In this document: positions 56,156 to 64,000 of the stretch, one piece after another | Layout: each line of letters opens with the position of its first letter | Position numbering within the stretch: the first letter of the stretch is position 1 | Assembly (NCBI GenBank): GCA_002189035.1 | Contig: NEEC01000010.1 | Coordinates: 3,286,001-3,350,000, forward strand | DNA from: Utricularia gibba | Taxonomy: Eukaryota > Streptophyta > Magnoliopsida > Lamiales > Lentibulariaceae | DNA: 64,000 bases | Reading direction: 5' to 3' | Notes under the pieces: generated by a model | Told to the model about the DNA's origin: nothing | The model's input: only the letters and a program-made list of their open reading frames with translations | Database searches by the model: none | Position numbers and translations under genes: made by a program

Positions 56156-59100
56156 ATGTTAATTTCCCAAGAACTGTACCCGAGTGAAGAAGATTATCTC
56201 TACGAGGAGGAAGTGCTTCGGAATCCCAACAGTTTGAAGCTATGGTGGCGTTATCTGATTGCTCGAAGTGAATCGCCGTTCAAGAAACGTGCTGTTATCT
56301 ACGAGCGCGCACTCAAGGCTTTGCCGGGAAGCTACAAGCTATGGCATGCCTATCTCAGGGAGCGGTTGGAGATTGTGAGGAATTTGCCAGTGACGCATTC
56401 TCAGTACGAGACGCTGAATAACACTTTTGAACGGGCTCTCGCTACAATGCACAAGATGCCCCGGATTTGGATTATGTATCTCACGTCTTTGACGCAACAG
56501 AAGTTGATTACCAAGACAAGGCGGACTTTTGATCGTGCGTTATGCGCTCTCCCGGTTACACAGCATGATAGGATTTGGGAGCATTATTTGATTTTCGTGT
56601 CGCAAAAGGGTTGCCCAATAGAGACCTCTTTGAGAGTGTACAGGAGGTATTTGAAGTATGACCCGAGTCACATTGAAGATTTTATTGACTTTTTGATTGC
56701 TTCTGAGCTGTGGCAGGAGGCAGCAGAGAGGCTCGCGGGGGTTTTGAACGATGACCAATTTCATTCGATCAAGGGGAAAACAAAGCATAGATTGTGGTTG
56801 GAATTGTGTGATTTGTTGACGCAGCATGCTAAGGAGATATCTGGATTGAATGTGGATGCTATAATTAGAGGAGGTGTTAGGAAGTTCACAGATGAGGTTG
56901 GTAGGCTGTGGACATCTCTGGCAGATTATTACATACGGAGAGGTTTACTCGAGAAAGCCAGAGATATTTTCGAGGAGGGAATAACTACAGTGATCAGAGT
57001 GAGGGACTTCAGTGTCATATTTGATGCATACTCGCAGTTTGAAGAGAGCATGCTCCTCATTAGAATGGAAGCTGTAGATGATAGTGATAATGAAGATGGT
57101 GAAGAAAATGTGCAGGAGAAGGATGAGGAAGAAGAGGATGATGACAGGTTAGATATAGAGAAGTTGGAGAAGCGGATAAGCAGTTTTTGGTTGAAAGATG
57201 ACAATGATGTTGACTTGAGATTGGCACGGTTCGAGTACTTGATGGAAAGGAGGCCAGAGTTGGCAAACAGCGTGCTTTTGAGGCAGAATCCACACAATGT
57301 GGAACAGTGGCATCGGAGGGTCAAGCTTTTTGAAGATCCCACCAAACAAATAATTACTTACACAGAAGCAGTGAGGACAGTTGATCCCATGAAGGCTGTT
57401 GGCAAACCCCATACCCTTTGGGTTGCATTTGCAAAGCTTTACGAGAGCCACAAGGATGTTGCTAATGCTCGGGTGATCTTTGACAAGGCTGTGCAGGTTA
57501 ATTATAAAACTGTAGATCATCTAGCCAGTGTTTGGTGTGAGTGGGCTGAGATGGAACTCAGGCATAAAAACTTCAAGGGCGCACTAGAACTTATGCGCCG
57601 TGCAACTGCAGAACCATCAGTCGAAGTGAGGAGGAGAGGTATTGGATCTCTTATTCCTAATTATTTATGCAATATATTCACTTTTTATAGGAAGCTGGGG
57701 AACTTTCTTCCAAATAGTTCAGCTGACTGATTTCCAACACTTTATTCCACCCCTGCTATGTAGTGGCTGCTGATGGCAATGAACCAGTGCAGATGAAGCT
57801 TCATAAATCACTTAAACTCTGGACATTCTATGTCGATCTGGAGGAGAGCTTGGGCACTCTTAAATCGACTCGTGAAGTTTATGAGAAGATACTGGATCAT
57901 AAAATTGCTACTCCTCAAATAATAATTAACTATGCTATGCTTTTAGAGGTTTGAACTTCCTGTTTAATTATTCTGTCTTTTTGCATCCTTTTCCCCTCTT
58001 GTGTAAGCTTTAATGGGTTATGATATTTTCAGGACAATAAGTACTTTGAGGATGCATTCAAGGTTTATGAGAGGGGTGTGAAGATATTCAAATACCCTCA
58101 TGTAAAGGATATCTGGGTCACTTATCTTTCAAAGTTCGTCAAAAGATATGGAAAGTCAAAGCTTGAACGAGCTCGAGAGCTATTTGAGAATGCAGTTGAA
58201 ACTGTATGGTCTGCATATCTTGTTTGACTTTAGAGTTCTGACGCTTTCTTAACACTTGAAATAAGTAATTTGTGTGTGTGTGTGTGTTTTTTTTTTTTCC
58301 CCATATTTTTATATTTGGTTGGGTGAAGTGATAGCCAGAATGATGAATGCGTTTGAGGTTATAGTTTTTGCTGTCTAATTCTTGTGTGGAAATGTTCTAC
58401 GTGCTTTTTCCAATGTAACGGTAGTGGCTATCTCTAAGTATTAATTGCATTATAGAAATGTCTCAAACTGTGATGGTGATTAATGTCTGTCATTGTGTTG
58501 ATGATATCATATGTTTTCTCGTTTCAGGCTCCTTCTGAGTATGTGAAAACTTTGTATCTCCAATATGCTAAGCTCGAGGAAGACTATGGTCTTGCAAAAA
58601 GAGCAATGCGGGTATATGATCAGGCAGCAAAGGCTGTGCCAGATAATGAGAAGTTGGGCATGTATGAAATATACATTGCAAGGGCCGCTGAAATATTTGG
58701 TGTACCCAAAACCAGGGAGATATACGAACAGGCAATTGAATCTGGTCTGCCTGAAAAGGATTTGAAGACCATGTGCTTGAGATACGCTGACCTTGAGAAG
58801 AGTCTAGGTGAGATTGATCGGAGCCGTGCACTATTGAAACATGCATCCCAATTTTCGGACCCCAGGACCGATCTGGAATTTTGGAACAAGTGGCATGAGT
58901 TTGAGGTCCAGCATGGGAATGAAGATACCTTCAGAGAGATGCTTCGGGTTAAAAGGAGCGTTACAACTAGTTATAGCCAGGTTCGGAATCATTAAGCCAG
59001 TGAATCTTCATGTCGTATACGTTCTCTTTTTAGGTTCTTCACTCACCCATCTTTGTTTTTTTTTCTGTGTCAGACGCACTTTATCTTGCCTGAGTATTTG

Positions 59101-59499
59101 ATGCAAAAGGATCAGATGCAGACCACCCTTGAAGAAGCCAAGGATGTATTAAAGAAAGCTGGCATAGAAGAGGACGAGATGGCTGCCCTTGAAAGGAAGG
59201 TGCTTCCTCCCACCACAAATGATTCAAGTGCAGTGAGACGACTAGGATTTGTGAGTGGTGGAACTGTGAACGGCGGAGAACCAGGGATAGCAAACAAGGA
59301 GGATATTGAACTTCCAGACGAAGGCGAGTCCGACGAGGAACAAGAGATTGCTCAGAAGGAGGTGCCTGCTGCTGTTTTTGGAGCTTTGGGTGCTAGGAAA
59401 AGAGAGGACGACGAAGCAGCCGCAGGAGAGGCAGAAGATGGTGATAAGAAGTTGGGTGCACTCGAGAGGATTAAAAGAATGAGGAAAAGCCAACAATGA
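56156..59499 (+). CDS. SYF1: Pre-mRNA-splicing factor SYF1 (XAB2 homologue)
   Basis: Exons 56156-57638, 57764-57948, 58033-58203, 58528-58980 and 59074-59499 give 905 aa in frame; plant SYF1 is about 915 aa. HAT (half-TPR) repeats run through the protein: LWWRYLIARSESPFKKRAVI, LWHAYLRERLEIVRNLPVTH, IWIMYLTSL, IWEHYLIFVSQKGCPIETSL, LWTSLADYYIRRGLLEKARD, LWVAFAKLYESHKDVANARV, IWVTYLSKFVKRYGKSKLER and FWNKWHEFEVQHGNEDTFRE. A strongly acidic insert sits at about residues 306-330. The C-terminus is acidic then basic (ALERIKRMRKSQQ). SYF1 is part of the NineTeen/Prp19-associated complex of the spliceosome and of transcription-coupled repair in animals. No lesion. The ATG at 56156 opens the conserved EDYLYEEEVLRNP start. 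Confidence 0.94.
58271..58299. repeat. (TG)8 followed by T13 in SYF1 intron 3
   Basis: A simple repeat inside the 324-bp intron between exons 3 and 4; a likely length-variable site and prone to sequencing error. Confidence 0.7.
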
Positions 59500-60144
59500 A
59501 GATTATTCATCTAGCCCCAATTCCGGGAGTGCTTCTTCCCCATCGCCTTAACACACTGTACGCCATTCGGTTGTCTGTATTCATGGAAGTTTTAGTTTAT
59601 TGCCAGTCCACTTCCAACTATGGCCCATGCTCCATTTTGAATCATACTATACAGCCTAACATTCTTATTTCTAGTCCTTGCTATTGTGATATCTTTCTCC
59701 TACAGGTATGAAGCTAATAACGCCACTGATGCATTACTATGAAGACTCGTTGCAAATACAGTTCAGGGTTATACTCTCTTCTAGCCGAACTCCAGAAGCA
59801 AGAACATGTACCAAAATTGCTCTCAGGGCGGGGCCAGAGATGAAAGATGTAAAAAAGCAAAGTAGCCACTCTTGGTATAAGGCATCTAATTCGTACGCAG
59901 CGAAATCTTGATTGCTCCTCAAAATCGATTACCAGGATATTGATTGCATTTCCAAAGCGAAATCTTGAAATCCACAGTCAGAATGTCGCAATAAAAGTAA
60001 AATGGAGCAGTCCAAATGGGATGATGGGCCTTCCGGTTCGGTTAGTGTAAGAGCCAGAAGAAGAACCGGCACTGCAGCGCAGCGGATAGAATAAAATCCG
60101 CGGACTCCTCCCCTGGGCGCTCCGCTCCGCATCTCTCATCTCCA
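59500..60144. other. SYF1 3' UTR and PSRP-2 promoter
   Basis: About 645 bp with no supported gene. A TGGGCC site II motif at 60025-60030 lies 115 bp before the PSRP-2 ATG. Confidence 0.5.
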
Positions 60145-61111
60145 ATGGCTACTCTTTCTTGCTCGCTATCCCTAACTTCTGTAAATTTCCAGCAAGAGCC
60201 CACTAAATCCCTCCAAATCCAAACGAGTCTCAAGTTCTTGCTTGGGAAACCCCAATCTCTCTCCCTCAGAAGACGCCGTGCTTTCTCGGAAACTGTTTCT
60301 GTTGCGGCCGCAGACTCCTCCTCCACTGATGTGAGAAGATTGTATATCGGCAATATCCCCAGAACCGTCACCAACGACGAACTCCAGAAAATCTTCGAAG
60401 AGCACGGCAATGTCGAGAAGGCCGAGGTGCGTACTTTATCTTATCATGATAAACTCCGAATGGATGGTTTTTCAGCTGATTTTTCATATCGTTTTTGGTG
60501 TTTTGGGGGATTTCTCATTTGAAGGTGATGTACGACAAGTACAAAGCGAAAAGCCGTCGGTTTGGGTTTGTAACAATGAAAACCATCGAGGATGCAAACG
60601 CTGCTGCTGAAAAGCTAAACGGAACAGTAAGTTCGTCGCTACGGCGCATGGCTTTTGATTCCTGAGGTGATGAGGTTTGGGTGATTGATTCTCAGGAAGT
60701 TGGAGGACGCAAGATCACAGTGAATTTAACAGAGAAACCACTGGCAACTTCGGACATATCGTTGGTCCAAGCTGAAGAATCTGCATTTGTGGACAGTCCA
60801 CACAAGGTTTACGTGGGAAATCTTGCAAAAACAGTGACTACAGACTTGCTGAAAAGCTTCTTCTCCGAGAAAGGAAACGTTCTTGGAGCCAAGGTGTCAA
60901 GAGTCCCGGGGACCTCAAAATCCAGTGGCTATGGCTTTGTTTCATTTGGTTCAGAAGAGGATGTGGAAGCCGCCATATCGGCTCTAAACAACAAGGTAAG
61001 GCGCCTCCTCATGCTGTTTGCATCAGGATCCGACACCATCATCTTGCTCACTTTCCTCTACTTGCACTGCAGGTGCTCGAAGGCCAGAAAATCCGCGTCA
61101 ACAAGGCGTAG
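60145..61111 (+). CDS. PSRP2: Plastid-specific ribosomal protein 2 (two-RRM protein)
   Basis: Exons 60145-60426, 60525-60626, 60696-60995 and 61073-61111, 240 aa, all phases intact. Residues 1-60 are a Ser/Leu/Arg-rich plastid transit peptide. RRM1 (about 64-140) has RNP2 LYIGNI and RNP1 RRFGFVTM; RRM2 (about 162-240) has RNP2 VYVGNL and RNP1 SGYGFVSF, preceded by the family linker ESAFVDSPHK. The end GQKIRVNKA is characteristic of PSRP-2 (At3g52150 type). The protein associates with the small subunit of the chloroplast ribosome and binds RNA. The stop is 138 bp from the stop of the convergent BCD1 gene. Confidence 0.92.
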
Positions 61112-61249
61112 ACTAGTTTGAAGGCAACTCAAGTCATCAGCTTGTACGCATCCTTGCAATGTTGGTAGGATAGAATGAATGATTTTGCACATGGATGCGT
61201 GAAAATTTTCACAAGAGGTCTCTGTATCAAATCAATGAACTAAATTCTC

Positions 61250-62792
61250 TCACATTATTTCACCTTCTTCAAGTTCTTCATCTAACAGGAACTGCTCAGC
61301 TACTTTGTCGTCAACATCCAATTCAAAATCAAAAGCGCAACTGATGCCACCAAATGGCTCTACTAGATTCATGTCATCGAAACCAGAAGCACCATAGTCA
61401 GCATTGAGCAGTTGCTCGATTGTAGAATCACCATTGGTCTCCTTCCCAAACATTTGCTCCATATGACCATCGGTAAGGCTCTGGTTCAGGAGGTCCGACA
61501 CGAGGGGTTCTGAAACTCCATCATCCTCAATCTCTTCCTCTTTGAACACGACACCTCTAGGACTCGGGAAGGGTGATCAGCAGGCTTGGTATTTACCTTG
61601 GTTGAAGTGTCTTCAGAAATGATGTCCAGGTCAGAGGCATGCGAGGGCAAAAGCACATGGATCACGGGGTATTCCAATATAACCTTGTTTGCTAACTGAT
61701 CACGGAGAGGTGCCATTATATTCAGCTGGAGGAATGGAGACCGAACCCCCTGCACTGAGAAACTAAGTTAGGATAAACTTACCGGTAAACCCGAATCTCC
61801 ATTCTCCAAATGTACATTGAATGAAGGGGAAGAATGCAGAACCTTTTGATATTTGCGGATGCAGAATATGAGGGAGTCCAAGGGATGGTCACAGAATTGC
61901 TTCAAGGCGTTCTTCCATGGACCAGGCTTCAGATGATTTTCAATCACAGAACACAGCGTGCTATCTTCATGCACCCTGTAGCCATGAAAGTCCTATTAGC
62001 ATGGACTGATCTTAAGATGGGAAAACTCGATGCACAGCTCAAAACTCTCACCCATGGTCGACAAGCACAACATCAGTCTTATGAAACCGCCACTCGATTG
62101 TCCAAGATATGGTCTTCTTCCTAACATTGCATACATGTAAGCTTCCATGGAAAGTATGATCATATTCTGAAAGCAACAATGCAGCAGGGCGCAGAAGTAT
62201 ATCAAAAGGAAACCGAAACAACTCAATTTTTTTTTTTACTTGTAGTTGTAGTATGTCCGATTCGCCTCCCGCTTCGACATCCCTTTTGAAAAGAGCATGA
62301 GCCTTGTCCTACGCTTGAAGGCAGCGTTACGAAGATTTCTGAGAGGTGGAGGAAGTGGAGTCCGGAAAACAGAATACCCACAGACCTCAGTTCTTATCCT
62401 TTTGACAGAGTCGGCAAATCTCTTAACATCCTCAAGCATGTTGTAGTCTGCCAAGATTCAATATTCCCAACAAAAAAAAAAAAAATATCAACACCAACCA
62501 TCGGGGTGATTGAAGCACCCAAGCGTTTGAAAGGCAGAATCACGAAACACAATCAAGGATTATGACCTGAAAGAAGGGTATTATCATCAAATTGAGAGAT
62601 AGGGACGAACTCAGCGACCGGCCTTTTGCCGGTGCAGGAGGTCCGCTTCTTGTGGGAAGTCACGCAAGGTAAGCTACATGTGCGCAGAGAACAGCAGGGG
62701 CATTTGTACTTCGACGGATTAATCTGACATTCTTCGCATAACGAAGGTTCCTTGACATTGTTTGAACCCGGAAAACCACTATCCACCTCCAT
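61250..62792 (-). CDS. BCD1: Box C/D snoRNA protein 1 (HIT-type zinc finger)
   Basis: Exons (minus) 62567-62792, 62240-62447, 62052-62120, 61783-61975 and 61250-61749, about 398 aa. The HIT zinc finger is at residues 19-52 with ligands C19, C22, C30, C33, C38, C42, H46 and C52. The BCD1 domain follows: LFSKGMSKREANRTYYNYK, TISWTIEWRFHKTDVVLVDH, VHEDSTLCSVIENHL, LDSLIFCIRKYQ, APLRDQLANKVILEYPVIHV. The tail is acidic (LLDEELEEGEIM). In yeast and man BCD1/ZNHIT6 is an assembly factor for box C/D snoRNPs and acts with the R2TP complex. In the last exon the frame breaks at 61566-61568, one base short; the two halves match in frame once a base is added. The gene is divergent from the RING gene. Confidence 0.88.
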
Positions 62793-63402
62793 AGGAACTC
62801 AAAGAGAAGCTTTTGGCGGCTTCAGGGGCTTGATCCCAGGGTTGTCGAGGCTCCGGTGACAATGCGTAGACGACACGAAGGAATGGATCAAGTTAAGCCC
62901 AAAGGCTGCCCAAAGCCCACGGGTAACAAAAATGGGCCGAAAATGTCAAGACACGGCCCAAAACCGCCAATACTCAGGTTTGGGCTGACATCGACCCGTG
63001 GTTGTTTGTGCTGTTTATTATTTGAAAATGTTCGAAAACTTGATTTTGGAATTTGGTAGTCATGAGGCAAAGGAAAGCAATTCCATGTCACTTTTTGAGA
63101 GATCCGCAGAGCTCCGTTTGCCTCTGGCTGCTGCCGTCTAACAAGAGCTAATCTTGAAAGATGAATCGCGAATCTACTATCTGATCTTCACTTCTAAAGA
63201 ACGGGGTAGTTGATGAAACGATGGATGGTTTCTTTTCTATAGGAAGGAGGAAGATGGATGCCCTAATTCGTTTTTTCATGGCCCAGTTTGGCTCTCTTTA
63301 CTGAATTCCGGTACCGCCGTGTGGTTCTTTGTTTCAGTTATATTCAACTGTTGATCGAAGTGGGTTTTATTGTGCTGTGTACGTCTTCTAGCTTTGCGAC
63401 TG
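62793..63402. promoter_or_regulatory. Divergent promoter between BCD1 and RING genes
   Basis: 610 bp. Site II motifs TGGGCC at 62933-62938 and GGCCCA at 62955-62960, plus nearby GCCCA elements, lie about 150 bp upstream of the BCD1 start. Confidence 0.5.
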
Positions 63403-64000
63403 ATGGATGATGGGGATTTGATAGAAGTCGACTTAACGGATCTTGATTTGAACCAAGAACCATATGGGTCTGCGTTGGAAGCTTCGCAAAGCGTTGAGGA
63501 AAGGAGGGTTCTTCAGTTAGGGCCTGTAACGGGTATTAGACCGCGCCAAAGATGGCGCCAATCGAGGAATTTCACAGAAACTAGTTATTCTCATACTGAA
63601 ATGATGATGGTGGATGGGGTGATTCTCCTGAGGACAATACCAATGCTGGCATTTTCGAAAGAGGTTCTGACAGGGGGAAAGGTTGTAAAAGAGATAGCTC
63701 CCATTTAGTCACGCAGGCTTTGGCATTGGATGCCGAAATTAAGTCTGGGGAGGAGGACGGTAGTTTTTACGACTGCAATATATGCTTGGACCTAGCGAGG
63801 GAACCTGTATTGACTTCATGTGGTCACTTGTTTTGTTGGCCATGTTTTTATCAAGTTTCGAAGGTTGATTCAACAGTTAAACAATGCCCTGTTTGCAAGG
63901 GAGAGGTATCTGATAGCTCTGTAATCCCCATCTATGGAAATGGGGACAATCAATACCTTTCTGGGGAAAAGCTTGGTTTCACTATACCTCCAAGGCCCAA
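63403..64000 (+). CDS. RING-type E3 ubiquitin ligase (RMA-like), 5' part
   Basis: The gene runs off the right edge. MDDGDLIEVDLTDLDLNQEP starts an acidic N-terminus of about 120 residues, then a C3HC4 RING from about residue 125: CNICLDLAREPVLTSCGHLF, CWPCF, KQCPVCKGEV, followed by SSVIPIYGNG. The RING and the conserved IPIYGNG that follows are typical of plant RMA/RNF185-like ligases; many are anchored in the endoplasmic reticulum by C-terminal hydrophobic segments, which lie beyond this window. The frame breaks at the G run 63616-63619, one base short, between an MMVDG and an SPEDN segment; restoring one base joins the N-terminus to the RING. Confidence 0.82.

Noticed and set aside
4594-63720. 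Calling every frame-broken gene a pseudogene
   Set aside because: Each has a single 1-base run-length lesion with otherwise perfect conservation and splice sites; only the dirigent copy at 42145 has several kinds of damage.
1-64000. CRISPR arrays, operons, transposons, LTRs
   Set aside because: No regularly spaced repeats, no terminal repeats or transposase/reverse-transcriptase motifs seen; the genes have introns and are eukaryotic.

Overview
This is nuclear DNA of a flowering plant with a compact, gene-dense stretch. The evidence is many short GT-AG introns, plastid-targeted and land-plant families (TL17, PSRP-2, MFP1, Aux/IAA, R2R3-MYB, dirigent, GH28 polygalacturonase), site II (TGGGCC) and telo-box (AAACCCTAA) promoter motifs, and AT-rich spacers. 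I count about 26 protein-coding loci in 64 kb. I see no transposon, rRNA, convincing tRNA or CRISPR array. The species cannot be fixed from the sequence alone. No undescribed multi-gene system is visible: the neighbours are an ordinary plant mixture with no shared pathway.

Left third (1-22 kb): 3' part of dihydrofolate synthetase (+); thylakoid lumen pentapeptide protein TL17 (-); small conserved protein (+); NSR-type RRM protein (+); retromer VPS26 (-); START lipid-transfer protein (-); mTERF factor (+); ribosomal protein L9/uL6 (+); UNC93-like transporter (+); MYB26-like R2R3-MYB (-).

Middle (22-46 kb): PWWP protein (-); Aux/IAA (-); an unrecognised ORF behind a site II cluster; small conserved protein (+); MFP1 coiled-coil thylakoid protein (+); a tandem pair of secreted proline/cysteine-rich peptides (+,+); CDI-like glycosyltransferase (+); NUP107 with 24 coding exons (+); degenerate dirigent copy (+); large conserved protein of unknown function (+).

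Right (46-64 kb): polygalacturonase (-); LisH/CTLH/CRA protein (-); argininosuccinate lyase (-); a dirigent protein without a signal peptide (-); uncharacterised acidic-start protein (-); splicing factor SYF1 (+); plastid PSRP-2 (+); box C/D snoRNP factor BCD1 (-); 5' part of a RING E3 ligase (+).

The most striking sequence-wide signal is technical or evolutionary. At least a dozen otherwise well-conserved genes each carry a single-base indel, nearly always one base too few in a G or C run, and restoring one base puts the family sequence back in frame. This looks like uncorrected homopolymer error in the assembly, so these genes are annotated as probably functional with the lesion marked. The most interesting biology is the tandem pair of 8-cysteine peptides, the decayed dirigent copy, a frame-neutral 72-nt intron, a GC-AG intron in RPL9, and several conserved proteins with no known role.
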